Assembly: GCF_006438845.1 (NCBI RefSeq)
Contig: NZ_RCZJ01000002.1
Location: 1,108,253 to 1,172,252 of the forward strand
Direction: 5' to 3'
DNA length: 64,000 nt
From: Variovorax ginsengisoli
Lineage (GTDB): Bacteria > Pseudomonadota > Gammaproteobacteria > Burkholderiales > Burkholderiaceae_C
The position numbers and the translations under genes were made by a program. The notes beneath the pieces are model-generated. The model was not told the origin of the DNA, ran no database searches, and was given only the letters and a program-made list of their open reading frames with translations. Below, one piece after another: positions 34,273 to 43,899 of this stretch. Every line of letters begins with the position of its first letter. Position 1 is the first letter of the stretch.

Positions 34273-35357
34273 TCGGTGTAGCCCTTGGCGCCACCGCCGT
34301 ACAGCGTGGCCTTGTCGAGCGGGTTCAGTGCGGCGCCTTCGCGCAGACGGCGCACCAGATCGGGGTTCGCGATGAACGGGCGACCGAATGCGACCAGGTC
34401 GTCGCCCTCGTTCACGGCCGTCTCGGCCATCGCCTTGTCGTAGCCGTTGTTGACCATCCATGCGCCCTTGCCACCGGCTTCGCGGTAGGCCGTCTTCAGT
34501 GCGTCGTAGTCGAAGGGACGGTCGGCGATTTCGCGCGGGCCGCCGGTGGCGCCTTCGATGATGTGCACGTAAGCCAAATGCAGCGGCGCCAGCTGCTTCA
34601 CGACGTATTCGAACAGCGGCTGCGGGTCTTCGTCGTGCGCGTCGTTGGCCGGCGTGACGGGCGACAGGCGAATGCCGGTCTTGCCGCCGCCGATCGCATC
34701 GGCGATGGCACGCGTGGTTTCGAGCAGCAGGCGGGCACGGTTCTCGATGCTGCCGCCGTAGTCGTCGGTGCGCTGGTTGCTGCCGCGCTTGAGAAACTGG
34801 TCTAGCAGGTAGCCGTTCGCGCCATGCACTTCGACACCGTCGAAGCCGGCGGTCTCGACCGCATTGCGGGCAGCGGCGGCATAGGTGTGGACGATGCCGG
34901 GGAGCTCGCTCAGGTCGAGCGCGCGCGGTTCCGATGTCTCGACGAAGCTCGCCACGCCGTCCTTGATCAGCACCGTCTTGCTCTTGGCCGTGATGGCCGA
35001 CGGCGCGACCGGCTTGCCACCGTCGGGCTGCAGGTCGGTGTGCGAGATGCGGCCCACGTGCCACAGCTGCACCACGATCTTGCCGCCCTTGGCGTGCACC
35101 GCGTCGGTCACGCGCTTCCAGCCGTCGAGCTGTTCGGTGCCGTAGAGGCCGGGCACGTCGGCGTAGCCCTGGGCCTGATGACTGATGGCAGTGGCTTCGG
35201 TGATGAGCAGGCCCGCGGTGGCGCGCTGCTCGTAGTAGGTGGCGGTCAGCGGCAGCGGGATCGCGTTGGGCGAGCGGTTGCGGGTCAGCGGTGCCATGAC
35301 GATGCGGTTGGCGAGCTGCAGGTCACCGGCCTGGACGGGATCGAAGAGAGTCGGCAT
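34254..35357 (-). CDS. Old yellow enzyme family alkene reductase (NemA-like)
   Basis: A protein of 367 residues with an FMN-binding TIM barrel. Family motifs are MAPLTRNRS near the N-terminus, VVQLWHVGRIS, GFDGVEVHGANGYLLDQF and RGSNQRTDDYGGSIENRARL. Such enzymes use NADPH to reduce activated alkenes, nitro compounds or N-ethylmaleimide in the cytoplasm. The ATG at 35357 (MPTLFDPVQAG) matches the family; the longer frame is not needed. Convergent with the kinase gene and divergent from the photolyase gene. Confidence 0.92.
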   Translation of the reverse strand: MPTLFDPVQAGDLQLANRIVMAPLTRNRSPNAIPLPLTATYYEQRATAGLLITEATAISHQAQGYADVPGLYGTEQLDGWKRVTDAVHAKGGKIVVQLWHVGRISHTDLQPDGGKPVAPSAITAKSKTVLIKDGVASFVETSEPRALDLSELPGIVHTYAAAARNAVETAGFDGVEVHGANGYLLDQFLKRGSNQRTDDYGGSIENRARLLLETTRAIADAIGGGKTGIRLSPVTPANDAHDEDPQPLFEYVVKQLAPLHLAYVHIIEGATGGPREIADRPFDYDALKTAYREAGGKGAWMVNNGYDKAMAETAVNEGDDLVAFGRPFIANPDLVRRLREGAALNPLDKATLYGGGAKGYTDYPTLD

Positions 35358-35463
35358 GTTGTTGTTGGTTGGAGTTGTAGAACGTGCGAAGGGTAAGCGG
35401 GCGTGCGCAACCGCGCTGTCGCGGGGTTGTCGGCTTTTGGTGTAGACGCTGTCGGCCCGCAAA

Positions 35464-37014
35464 ATGCACCGCATGACCTTGCGACATCTGGTGCTGGTGC
35501 TCGGCGATCAGCTCAACCTGCAAAGCGCTGCCCTCGAGCGATTCGATTCCTCGCGCGATCGCGTGCTGATGGTCGAGGCGCGTGGCGAATCGACGCACGT
35601 TCCCAGCACCAAGATGCGCAGTGCGCTGTTCCTGTCGGCGATGCGGCACTTCGCGGAGGCGGTCCGCGCCAAGGGCTGGCCCATCGATTACCTGCGACTG
35701 GGCGCGCATGCCTTCGACACCTTGGACGAGGCGTTGGGCGACGCGCTGGCGCGCCACGCGCCGCAGGCACTGGTGGTGGTCGAGCCCGGCGAATGGCGGT
35801 TGGAGCAAGCCGTGCTTGCCGTCTGCGGCGCCGCGGGCGTGCGCGTCGACTTGCGCGACGACCTGCATTTCATGTGCGGCCGAAACGAGTTCGCCGACGA
35901 TGCGCGCGGCAAGTCGCGGCTCGTGATGGAAGCCTTCTACCGCCGCATGCGCGTGAAGCACGGCGTGTTGATGGAGCCCGACGGCGAGCCGCTCGGCGGG
36001 CAGTGGAACTTCGATGCGGAGAACCGCGGTGCGTTCGGCCGTGCGGGACCCGGCCTGCTGCCGCCACCGCCTTCCTTCCCGCCGGACGCGATCACGCGCG
36101 AAGCGATCGCCGACGTGGAACAGCACTTCGGCGACCACTACGGCAGCGCCGACGCCTTCGCCTGGCCGGTCACGCGGGCGCAGGCGCTGGAGGCACTGGC
36201 GGACTTCGTCACCCATCGCCTGCAGGACTTCGGCCGCTTCCAGGACGCGATGTGGCAGCAGGAGCCTTTCCTGTACCACGCGTTGCTGTCGTCGTCGCTC
36301 AACCTGAAGCTGCTCGATCCGCGCGAGGTGATCGATGCCGCGGTCGCGCGGTACCACGACGGCGCCGTGCCGATCGAAGCCGTGGAGGGTTTCGTGCGGC
36401 AGATCCTCGGCTGGCGCGAGTTCATCCGCGGCGTGTACTGGTGGCGCATGCCGAAGCTGCTCGAGGCCAACGCGCTCGGGCACACGGCGCCGCTGCCCGA
36501 CTGGTACTGGACCGGCAAGGTCCAGATGAACTGCATGAAAAACGCGATCGGCCAGACGCTCGAGACCGGCTACGCGCACCACATCCAGCGGCTGATGGTG
36601 ACGGGCAACTTCGCGCTCACCTTCGGCATGGAACCGGCGCAGGTGCATGCTTGGTACCTGTCGGTCTATGTCGATGCGGTGGAGTGGGTCGAGGCGCCCA
36701 ACACGCTGGGCATGGCGCTCTACGCCGACGGCGCGCGCTTCGTGACCAAGCCCTATGCGGCGGGCGGCGCCTACATCCGCCGCATGAGCAACTACTGCGA
36801 TGGCTGCCGCTACAAGCCGGGCGCGCGCAGCGGCGACGAGGCCTGTCCGATGACGGTGATGTACTGGGACTTCGTCGCGCGCCACGCGCCGATGCTCGAG
36901 CGCAACCCGCGCACCGTGATGATGGTGAAGAACCTCAGACGCTTCGATGCCGACGACCTGTCAGCCATCAGAGCGACCGCCGAGCGCATGCGCGCCCGGC
37001 CGGATGCACTCTGA
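35464..37014 (+). CDS. Iron-sulfur bacterial cryptochrome/photolyase (PhrB-like)
   Basis: A protein of 516 residues of the FeS-BCP group (DASH-unrelated (6-4) photolyases). The N-terminal half is the antenna domain (LRHLVLVLGDQLN), and the C-terminal half binds FAD. Cysteines C357, C445, C448 and C461 have spacings 88, 3 and 13, identical to the 4Fe-4S ligands C350, C438, C441 and C454 of Agrobacterium PhrB. It repairs (6-4) photoproducts in DNA with light. The ATG at 35464 is used; ATG at 35473 (MTLRHLV) is equally good. It diverges from the old yellow enzyme gene. Confidence 0.92.
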   Translation: MHRMTLRHLVLVLGDQLNLQSAALERFDSSRDRVLMVEARGESTHVPSTKMRSALFLSAMRHFAEAVRAKGWPIDYLRLGAHAFDTLDEALGDALARHAPQALVVVEPGEWRLEQAVLAVCGAAGVRVDLRDDLHFMCGRNEFADDARGKSRLVMEAFYRRMRVKHGVLMEPDGEPLGGQWNFDAENRGAFGRAGPGLLPPPPSFPPDAITREAIADVEQHFGDHYGSADAFAWPVTRAQALEALADFVTHRLQDFGRFQDAMWQQEPFLYHALLSSSLNLKLLDPREVIDAAVARYHDGAVPIEAVEGFVRQILGWREFIRGVYWWRMPKLLEANALGHTAPLPDWYWTGKVQMNCMKNAIGQTLETGYAHHIQRLMVTGNFALTFGMEPAQVHAWYLSVYVDAVEWVEAPNTLGMALYADGARFVTKPYAAGGAYIRRMSNYCDGCRYKPGARSGDEACPMTVMYWDFVARHAPMLERNPRTVMMVKNLRRFDADDLSAIRATAERMRARPDAL

Positions 37015-37026
37015 ACGCCGAGCGGT

Positions 37027-37635
37027 CTATTTCAGCAGGCCTTCCGCCTTCATCGCGGACTGAACGGCCGGCCGGGCGCCGACGCGTGCGTGCCAGGCCT
37101 GCACATGGGGGTAGGGCGCGAGGTCGACCGATTGCAGCTTGGCCCAGTTCGTGACCGTGAACAGGTAGCCGTCGGCCACGCTGAAATGCTCGCCCATCAG
37201 GAACTCTTTGCCTTCGAGTTCCTTGTCGAGCCAGGTGTATCGGGTCGCGAGACGCTCGCGCGAAATCTTCTTCGCTTCTTCGGGCATGGCCGGGTTGAAC
37301 AGCGGACTGAAGCCCTTGTGGATTTCGGTACCGATGAAGGTCAACCACTCCTGCAGCCGATAGCGCTGCAGCGTGCCGTTTGCAGGCGCCAGGTTCTTCA
37401 ATGGCGCCAAGTCGGCGATGTACTGCAGGATGGCGGGGCCTTCGCGCAGGCGCGTGCCGTCGTCGAGTTCGAGCATCGGCACGTAACCCAGCGGGTTGAT
37501 GCCGTAGTAGTCCGTGCCGTCCTGCAGCTTGTGGCTCTTGGTGCTTGCCAGCACCGGCTCGAAGGCGATGCCCGCTTCATGCAGCGCGATATGGGGCGAC
37601 AGCGAACAGGCGCCGGGTGAGTAGTACAGCTTCAT
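37027..37635 (-). CDS. Glutathione S-transferase, beta class
   Basis: A protein of 202 residues: thioredoxin-fold N-domain MKLYYSPGACSLSPHIALHE with Cys10, the beta-class active residue, GYVPML with the cis-Pro, EGPAILQYI for glutathione contact, then a helical C-domain. It conjugates or reduces with glutathione in the cytoplasm. ATG at 37635 begins the conserved N-terminus. Convergent with the photolyase gene, 12 bases apart. Confidence 0.92.
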   Translation of the reverse strand: MKLYYSPGACSLSPHIALHEAGIAFEPVLASTKSHKLQDGTDYYGINPLGYVPMLELDDGTRLREGPAILQYIADLAPLKNLAPANGTLQRYRLQEWLTFIGTEIHKGFSPLFNPAMPEEAKKISRERLATRYTWLDKELEGKEFLMGEHFSVADGYLFTVTNWAKLQSVDLAPYPHVQAWHARVGARPAVQSAMKAEGLLK

Positions 37636-37838
37636 GGATGCTCTCCGAAAGAGAAGGAAGGCGCGAATGACACGGCGCAGGGTCGGCGCTTGTCTCGTGC
37701 CGGGGCCGTGATCGTAGCCTCTTCGGCGCGGGCGCATTGTCCTACGGGGGGTTGCGCAGGCTGACTATTCGGAGGGGCTGGGGCCTTTTTTAAACTTCGC
37801 TTCTCGCGGCACAGCGCCGTCCACACGAGGAGTCAAGC

Positions 37839-38024
37839 ATGTTGAAGTACGCCATCATTTTCGCGATCGTTTCGCTGATCGCAGGTGCACTCGGCTTCGG
37901 TGGTGTCGCCGCCGGCGCGGCAGGTATTGCGAAGGTGCTCTTCGGCCTGTTCCTGGTGCTGACGGTGATCTTCCTGGTGCTCGCCGCATTGGGTGTCGGC
38001 GCCGTGCGAAAAGCCATCGACTGA
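37839..38024 (+). CDS. Small DUF1328 (UPF0391) membrane protein
   Basis: A 61-residue protein with two hydrophobic helices (about 4-22 and 29-50), almost entirely Gly, Ala, Leu, Ile and Val, matching the YtjA/DUF1328 family ([15 protein letters not shown]). The role is not known; relatives are often stress-induced. A strong ribosome site (GAGGAG) precedes the ATG by eight bases. The 200 bases upstream show nothing certain. Confidence 0.88.
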   Translation: MLKYAIIFAIVSLIAGALGFGGVAAGAAGIAKVLFGLFLVLTVIFLVLAALGVGAVRKAID

Positions 38025-38147
38025 AGACGCGCTGCACTTTTTGGCAGAGGCCAGAGGCCTCTCGCGCTTTGCCGCCGTTCTCGGCGATCGCCGAAAGACA
38101 CGCTCTTAATTACCGTTCTGTCTTGGACTGCCCCGCGCAGCACCCCC

Positions 38148-39068
38148 TTGCATTTCTCTCAGATTGACGCGGCTCTTGATTACCAAGTGTCCGCACCCTC
38201 TCACATGGTCCTGAACATCGAGGCAGCGCGGGGCGGCGCGCAGGCGGTCGTGAGCGAGAAACTGGTGATCACGCCCACGGTCGAAATGCACGCCTTCTGC
38301 GACGAGAGCAGCGGCAACCGATTCTTTCGCTTCGACGCTGTGCCAGGCCCGTTGCAGATCCGCTATACGGCGAACGTTCAGCGCTCGTTTGTCGACGTGC
38401 CTCCCGACTTGGCCGAGGTGCCCGTCAACGCGGTGCCCAACGAGCTCGTGCATTACCTGATGCCTACGCGCTATTGCGAGAGCGACGTGATGTCGCGCGC
38501 TGCCCAGCAGCTGTTCGGCGACTTGCCGCAAGGCATCGGCCGGGTTCAGGCGATTTCGGATTGGATCCACGACAGCATCACTTACGAGCCGGGCAGCAGC
38601 GCATCGACCACCACCGCACGCGAAGTCTTTGTACAACGTGCCGGCGTCTGCCGCGATTTCGCGCATCTTGGTATCACCTTGTGCCGCGCCTTGAATATTC
38701 CTGCCAGGCTGGTGGTTGGGTATGTGTATTTCAACGAGCCGCCTCAGGATTTCCACGCCGTGTTCGAAGCTTGGCTCGGTGGTCGTTGGGTGTTGTTCGA
38801 TCCCACGCGCATGGCGCCTGTCGACCGTCTCGTGCGCGTCGGCACGGGCCGCGATGCCAAGGATGTCGCCTTCTGCACGATCTTCGGGCCGGTGCAGATG
38901 ACCAACAAAATGCTGTCAGTGCGTGAGTATCAGGACGAACGAGCGCCGCCCACGGTGGCGCCGGCGCCGACCGGTCAGGTCGTCGGCATCGAGAAGCCCG
39001 TTCCTGTGACGGACGTCGCGACCGATGGGTCATTGAACGCCGGGCACGCGCTCGCTGCAATCGACTGA
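38148..39068 (+). CDS. Transglutaminase-like cysteine protease family protein
   Basis: A protein of 306 residues: an N-terminal beta domain (about 1-110) followed by a transglutaminase core with the triad AGVCRDFAHL (C168), DFHAVFEAWL (H203) and FDPTR (D218). Such proteins are predicted peptidases or amidases, some acting on peptide cross-links; no signal peptide is present, so it is cytoplasmic. The start is taken as TTG at 38148, since the family begins close to this point; no ATG lies nearer than the one at about residue 20. Alone between two short gaps. Confidence 0.8.
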   Translation: MHFSQIDAALDYQVSAPSHMVLNIEAARGGAQAVVSEKLVITPTVEMHAFCDESSGNRFFRFDAVPGPLQIRYTANVQRSFVDVPPDLAEVPVNAVPNELVHYLMPTRYCESDVMSRAAQQLFGDLPQGIGRVQAISDWIHDSITYEPGSSASTTTAREVFVQRAGVCRDFAHLGITLCRALNIPARLVVGYVYFNEPPQDFHAVFEAWLGGRWVLFDPTRMAPVDRLVRVGTGRDAKDVAFCTIFGPVQMTNKMLSVREYQDERAPPTVAPAPTGQVVGIEKPVPVTDVATDGSLNAGHALAAID

Positions 39069-39206
39069 TGCTACCGATTTGATAGCGCTGGCGCGCGTCC
39101 CAACGCGTCTGCTTGAGGAGGCCCCACAGCGGGCACGGGTCGCGGCGGCGATTAAAATCGGCGCCCCTTCCGACCCGCAGCGCACGCGCGAGTGCGCCCC
39201 CAATTC

Positions 39207-41159
39207 ATGCTGTACCCCGAAGAATTCGATGTGATCGTCGTCGGCGGTGGCCATGCCGGCACCGAAGCCGCCCTGGCCGCCGCGCGCATGGGCGCCAAGA
39301 CGCTGCTGCTGACCCACAACATCGAGACCTTGGGGCAGATGAGCTGCAACCCGTCGATCGGCGGGATCGGCAAGGGGCATCTCGTGCGGGAGGTCGACGC
39401 GCTCGGCGGCGCCATGGCGCTGGCGACGGACGAGGCAGGCATCCAGTTTCGCATCCTCAATTCGAGCAAGGGCCCTGCCGTTCGCGCGACACGTGCCCAA
39501 GCAGATCGCGTGCTCTACAAGGCGGCCATCCGGCATCGGCTGGAGAACCAGCCCAACCTGAGCCTGTTTCAGCAGGCCGTCGACGACCTGATGGTCGAGG
39601 GCGACCGTGTGGTCGGTGCCGTGACGCAGGTCGGCATTCGCTTCCGGGCGCGCACGGTGGTGCTGACCGCCGGGACGTTTCTCGACGGCCGCATTCACGT
39701 TGGGCTCGACAACTACCAGGCAGGGCGGGCGGGCGATCCGCCGGCGATCAGCCTGTCTGCACGGCTCAAGGAATTGAAGCTGCCGCAGGGCCGCCTGAAG
39801 ACCGGCACGCCACCCCGCCTGGACGGACGCAGCATCGACTTTTCGAAGTGCGTCGAACAACCGGGCGACGGGATGCCGGGTGGCGAAACCGCGACGATGC
39901 CGGTGTTCAGCACCATGGGGCGTGCGGACATGCACCCGCGGCAGATGGCGTGCTGGATCACCAACACCAACGCGCGAACCCACGACATCATCCGGTCGGG
40001 GTTCGACCGCAGCCCGATGTTCACCGGCAGGATCGAAGGCGTGGGCCCGCGCTACTGTCCAAGCGTGGAAGACAAGGTCAATCGCTTCGCCGACAAGGAG
40101 AGCCATCAGATCTTCCTGGAGCCCGAAGGGCTCAGCACCCATGAGTACTACCCCAACGGCATTTCGACGAGCCTACCGTTCGATGTCCAGTACCAACTGG
40201 TGCGCTCGATGGCGGGCCTGGAAAATGCGCACATCCTGCGGCCCGGCTACGCGATCGAGTACGACTATTTCGATCCCCGCGAGCTCCGGAGCACTTTCGA
40301 GACGCGTGCGATTCAGGGCCTGTTCTTCGCCGGCCAGATCAACGGCACGACCGGCTACGAAGAAGCCGCCGCCCAGGGTTTGTTCGCCGGCGTGAATGCG
40401 GCGTTGCAATGCCGAGGGGAGGGCGCGTGGCTTCCACGGCGCGATGAGGCCTACCTCGGCGTGCTGGTCGACGACCTGATCACCAAGGGCGTGACCGAGC
40501 CCTACCGCATGTTCACGAGCCGGGCCGAGTTCCGTTTGCAACTGCGGGAAGATAACGCGGACATGCGCCTGACCGAGGCGGGTCGCCGCATGGGCTTGGT
40601 AGACGACGCGCGCTGGGATTCTTTTTCGCGGAAGCGCGATGCTGTTTCACGTGAAACACAGCGCTTGAAGTCGACCTGGGTCAATCCACGCAATCTCCCG
40701 GCGAGCGAATCGATTCGGGTGTTGGGCAAGGCGATCGAGCATGAGTACAACCTCGGCGACCTGCTGCGACGACCCGACGTGAACTATGCATCGCTGCTGT
40801 CGCTCGATGGCGGCAAGTACGCGCCACCGGTCGCGTTGGCGCCTGTCGAGGTCGAGCAGGTCGAAATCTCTGCGAAGTATTCGGGCTACATCGACCGGCA
40901 GCACGACGAGGTGGAGCGAGCCACCCATTTCGAGAACCTCCGCCTGCCGGACGATTTCGACTATGCGCAGGTGCCTGCTCTGAGCTTCGAGGTGCGACAG
41001 AAGCTGGCCCGGCAGCGGCCCGAGACCCTCGGCCTGGCCTCGCGCATTTCGGGTGTGACGCCTGCTGCCATTTCCTTGCTGATGGTGCACCTGCGCAAGG
41101 GTGGTCATCGCGCCTTCGCGGCCGGTGTCGGCGTTGAAGCAGCACCCATCGCCGAATGA
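39207..41159 (+). CDS. mnmG: tRNA uridine-5-carboxymethylaminomethyl modification enzyme MnmG (GidA)
   Basis: A protein of 650 residues with the FAD-binding [17 protein letters not shown] at the N-terminus, [20 protein letters not shown], and [15 protein letters not shown]. With MnmE it adds the carboxymethylaminomethyl group to U34 of certain tRNAs. ATG at 39207 ([15 protein letters not shown]) is preferred to GTG at 39192. Its stop overlaps the rsmG start (ATGA). A perfect parS site lies inside the coding region at 40643. The gene often lies near the replication origin. Confidence 0.96.
   Translation: MLYPEEFDVIVVGGGHAGTEAALAAARMGAKTLLLTHNIETLGQMSCNPSIGGIGKGHLVREVDALGGAMALATDEAGIQFRILNSSKGPAVRATRAQADRVLYKAAIRHRLENQPNLSLFQQAVDDLMVEGDRVVGAVTQVGIRFRARTVVLTAGTFLDGRIHVGLDNYQAGRAGDPPAISLSARLKELKLPQGRLKTGTPPRLDGRSIDFSKCVEQPGDGMPGGETATMPVFSTMGRADMHPRQMACWITNTNARTHDIIRSGFDRSPMFTGRIEGVGPRYCPSVEDKVNRFADKESHQIFLEPEGLSTHEYYPNGISTSLPFDVQYQLVRSMAGLENAHILRPGYAIEYDYFDPRELRSTFETRAIQGLFFAGQINGTTGYEEAAAQGLFAGVNAALQCRGEGAWLPRRDEAYLGVLVDDLITKGVTEPYRMFTSRAEFRLQLREDNADMRLTEAGRRMGLVDDARWDSFSRKRDAVSRETQRLKSTWVNPRNLPASESIRVLGKAIEHEYNLGDLLRRPDVNYASLLSLDGGKYAPPVALAPVEVEQVEISAKYSGYIDRQHDEVERATHFENLRLPDDFDYAQVPALSFEVRQKLARQRPETLGLASRISGVTPAAISLLMVHLRKGGHRAFAAGVGVEAAPIAE
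40643..40658. other. parS: parS site inside mnmG
   Basis: TGTTTCACGTGAAACA, the exact 16-bp palindromic ParB-binding consensus, read through as codons of mnmG. ParB is encoded 3.2 kb downstream. Confidence 0.92.
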
Positions 41160-41800
41160 ACGCGGCCTTGTTGCGCGAGGGCGCTGCGGCGCTGGGTGTA
41201 GCCCTCAGCGACCATCAATGCGAGCAACTGATGGCCTACGGCGCTTTGATCCTCAAGTGGAACAAAGTTTACAACCTCACGGCGCTGCGCGACCCTGCAA
41301 GCGTGTTAACCCACCATTTGCTCGACAGTCTTTCCGTCATCTCACCCTTGTCACGCCAATGCCCGGTGGTAGATCCGCCGCGTGCCTTGCTCGACGTAGG
41401 GGCGGGTGCGGGGCTCCCAGGCGTGGTGATCGCCATTCTGCGTCCAGACATTCACGTCACTTGCCTTGACGCGGTGGCGAAGAAGGTGGCTTTCGTGCAG
41501 CAGGTGGCAGCCGAACTGCGGTTGCCGAACTTGCGAGGCGTTCACGCGCGCGTCGAGTCGCTGAGCGGCGGCTACGATGTCATCAGCTGCCGCGCGTTTG
41601 CGTCGCTCAGCGACTTCTATGCGGGCTCCATGCAATTGCTGGCTAAGGACGGCGTCTGGCTCGCCATGAAGGGGAAGGTGCCGAACGACGAGCTGGCGCA
41701 AATGCCGTCGGACGTTGAGGTGTTTCACGTGGAACATCTAACGGTTCCTGGCTTGGATGCGGAACGATGCATCGTCTGGGCGAGAAAAGCCGGCGCCTGA
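41156..41800 (+). CDS. rsmG: 16S rRNA (guanine-527-N7)-methyltransferase RsmG (GidB)
   Basis: A protein of 214 residues with the family segments [23 protein letters not shown] and the SAM site [17 protein letters not shown]. It methylates N7 of G527 in 16S rRNA; loss gives low-level streptomycin resistance. The start overlaps the mnmG stop by four bases. A second parS-type site lies near its 3' end. Confidence 0.95.
   Translation: MNAALLREGAAALGVALSDHQCEQLMAYGALILKWNKVYNLTALRDPASVLTHHLLDSLSVISPLSRQCPVVDPPRALLDVGAGAGLPGVVIAILRPDIHVTCLDAVAKKVAFVQQVAAELRLPNLRGVHARVESLSGGYDVISCRAFASLSDFYAGSMQLLAKDGVWLAMKGKVPNDELAQMPSDVEVFHVEHLTVPGLDAERCIVWARKAGA
41721..41736. other. parS: parS site inside rsmG
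   Basis: TGTTTCACGTGGAACA, one base from the perfect palindrome and within the TGTTNCACGTGAAACA consensus when read on the minus strand. It lies 1.1 kb from the first parS and 0.8 kb before parA. Confidence 0.88.
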
Positions 41801-41867
41801 ACCGTGCCGGGTGTCTTTTCGAGCGGTGCTCGCTTAGACTCGACCCTCCCTTTCTTCAGGCCATCCC

Positions 41868-42482
41868 ATGTTCGGCATCGCTGATTACGGCGCATTCGTT
41901 GCAGCCATCGTTCTGTTTCTTGCGATTCCCGGACCGGGCAACTTGGCATTGATCACCTCGACGGGGAAAGGCGGCATTCGTGGGGGGCTGGCGGCCACAC
42001 TGGGGCTGATGGCCGGCGACCAAGTGCTGATGTGGATGGCGGTAGCGGGCGTGGCTGCGTTGCTCGCCGCGTACCCGGCCGCCTTCCACGCGGTGCAGTG
42101 GCTCGGCGCTGCCTATCTGGCCTGGCTGGGCGCGCGCATGCTGCTTGCCAAACCTGGCGCGGCGCCGATCCTGAACATCCGGCCGCGCCAGTTCTTCCAA
42201 CAGGCGTTCTTCATCACGCTGCTCAACCCCAAGGCCATCGTCTTCTACATGGCCTTCTTTCCTCTGTTCATCGATCCGGTGCGGCACCAGGGCGTGCGCA
42301 CCTTCGCCGTCATGGCGCTGACGATCGCTGCTTTGACCTTTCTTTACGGCTTGGGCGCGACGCTGCTCACGCATTTCCTTGCCGAGCGGCTCCGCGCCAA
42401 TCCGAAAGTCTCCGGCGCCTTGCAGAAACTGGCAGGCGTTTTCCTGATCGCCTTCGGCGTCAAACTTGCCGTGGCGCGCTGA
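41868..42482 (+). CDS. LysE-family transporter
   Basis: A protein of 204 residues with six hydrophobic segments and the LysE/RhtB signature PGPGNLALITSTGKGGIRGGL near the N-terminus. It probably exports an amino acid or derivative such as homoserine lactone-type compounds. It lies between rsmG and parA, an arrangement I recall for Comamonadaceae; the parA start is 10 bases after its stop, so the two are likely co-transcribed. Confidence 0.9.
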   Translation: MFGIADYGAFVAAIVLFLAIPGPGNLALITSTGKGGIRGGLAATLGLMAGDQVLMWMAVAGVAALLAAYPAAFHAVQWLGAAYLAWLGARMLLAKPGAAPILNIRPRQFFQQAFFITLLNPKAIVFYMAFFPLFIDPVRHQGVRTFAVMALTIAALTFLYGLGATLLTHFLAERLRANPKVSGALQKLAGVFLIAFGVKLAVAR

Positions 42483-42492
42483 GAGGACGACG

Positions 42493-43344
42493 ATGGCCAA
42501 GATTTTCTGCATCGCCAACCAGAAGGGCGGCGTCGGCAAGACGACCACCACTGTCAACCTGGCCGCCGGCCTGGCCAAAGTGGGGCAACGCGTTCTGATG
42601 ATCGACCTCGATCCCCAGGGCAACGCCACGATGGGATCGGGCATCGACAAGCGTCAGCTCGAGATGACGGTGTACGACGTGCTGCTCGAGTCGGCATCGG
42701 TGGCCGAGGCGCGTGTGACCGCCGAGAAGTGCGGCTACGACGTGATCGGCGCCAACCGTGAGCTCGCGGGCGCCGAGGTCGAAATGGTCGCCCTGGACCG
42801 TCGTGAGAAGCGCCTGCGCACCGCACTGGCGGCGGTCGGCGCGGAGTACGACTTCATCCTCATCGACTGCCCACCCAGCCTGAGCCTGCTGACGCTCAAC
42901 GGCCTGTGCGCCGCGCACGGCGTGATCGTGCCGATGCAGTGCGAGTACTTCGCCCTCGAAGGGTTGACCGACCTGGTCAACACCATCAAGCAGGTGCATG
43001 CCAATCTCAACAAGAATCTGCAGATCATCGGCCTCTTGCGCGTGATGTTCGATCCGCGCATCACCTTGCAGCAACAGGTGAGCGAACAGCTCAAGGCGCA
43101 CTTCGGCGACAAGGTGTTCGACACGGTGATTCCCCGCAACGTGCGCTTGGCCGAAGCGCCGAGCTATGGCTTGCCCGGCGTCATCTTCGATCCGTCCGCG
43201 CGCGGCAGCCAAGCCTTCGTGGCTTTTGCCAAGGAGCTGGTCGAAAAGATGCCGCCGGCGAGCGCTTTCGCGCAGCCCGCACCGCCGATTCCCGAACCGG
43301 TCGATCTGACCGCCGCTGCTCAGCAAGGCACGGACGATGTCTGA
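42493..43344 (+). CDS. parA: Chromosome partitioning ATPase ParA (Soj)
   Basis: A protein of 283 residues with the deviant Walker A KGGVGKTT at 11-18, FILIDCPPSLSLLTLN (Walker B) and NVRLAEAPSYGLP. It lacks the N-terminal DNA-binding domain of plasmid ParA, so it is the chromosomal type. It moves ParB-parS complexes along the nucleoid. The ATG at 42493 begins the conserved IFCIANQKGG; the stop overlaps the hydrolase start by eight bases. Confidence 0.95.
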   Translation: MAKIFCIANQKGGVGKTTTTVNLAAGLAKVGQRVLMIDLDPQGNATMGSGIDKRQLEMTVYDVLLESASVAEARVTAEKCGYDVIGANRELAGAEVEMVALDRREKRLRTALAAVGAEYDFILIDCPPSLSLLTLNGLCAAHGVIVPMQCEYFALEGLTDLVNTIKQVHANLNKNLQIIGLLRVMFDPRITLQQQVSEQLKAHFGDKVFDTVIPRNVRLAEAPSYGLPGVIFDPSARGSQAFVAFAKELVEKMPPASAFAQPAPPIPEPVDLTAAAQQGTDDV

Positions 43345-43894
43345 CGGCGGCGACACCACCGTCCTGTTGCTGCCTGGCTGGCAGAACAGCGACGCGGCGC
43401 ATTGGCAGAGCCGCTGGGAGATCGCCCATGGCGACCGCCGTGTCGACCAGCACGAATGGATGCACCCCCGGCGCGGGGATTGGTTGGCGCGCCTGGAGGA
43501 AGAAGTGCTGGCCGCGCCCGGCCCGGTGGCGTTGGTGGCGCACAGTCTTGGCTGCATCCTGGTCGCGGCCTGGGCCGCGCACTCGCGCCAGACTGCCAAG
43601 GTGAAGGCTGCCTTGCTCGTGGCGCCTGGCGACCTCGAACGCGACGACCTGCGCCAGATGATTCCAGGTTGGGCGCCGATCGTGCGCCAGCGCCTGCCGT
43701 TTCCGGCACTGCTTGTCGCCGCCAACGACGATCCCTATTGCGACGCGTCTCGCGCGCGCCAGCTCGCCGCCGACTGGGGCGCACGCTTCATCGACCGCGG
43801 GCTGGGCGGCCATCTCAATGGCGAATCGGGGCTCGGCGACTGGTCGGAAGGCCGCATGCTGCTCGACGAACTCCTGACCACACACAACGATTGA
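43337..43894 (+). CDS. RBBP9/YdeN-type alpha/beta hydrolase
   Basis: A protein of 185 residues of the serine hydrolase family RBBP9/YdeN: oxyanion segment LLPGWQNSDAAHWQS, nucleophile in VAHSLGC, acid in ANDDPYC and His in LGGHLNGESGLGDW. The substrate is unknown. It overlaps parA by eight bases and ends five bases before parB, so it is made with the partition proteins although no link to segregation is known. Confidence 0.9.
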   Translation: MSDGGDTTVLLLPGWQNSDAAHWQSRWEIAHGDRRVDQHEWMHPRRGDWLARLEEEVLAAPGPVALVAHSLGCILVAAWAAHSRQTAKVKAALLVAPGDLERDDLRQMIPGWAPIVRQRLPFPALLVAANDDPYCDASRARQLAADWGARFIDRGLGGHLNGESGLGDWSEGRMLLDELLTTHND

Positions 43895-43899
43895 TCTCC

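Noticed and set aside
37783..37795. T-run after a GC-rich stretch upstream of the DUF1328 gene as a terminator
   Set aside because: No inverted repeat of useful length precedes the T-run.
38081..38094. Palindrome TCGGCGATCGCCGA after the DUF1328 gene as operator or terminator
   Set aside because: Short self-complementary GC strings built on CGATCG are frequent in such DNA and there is no loop or T-run.
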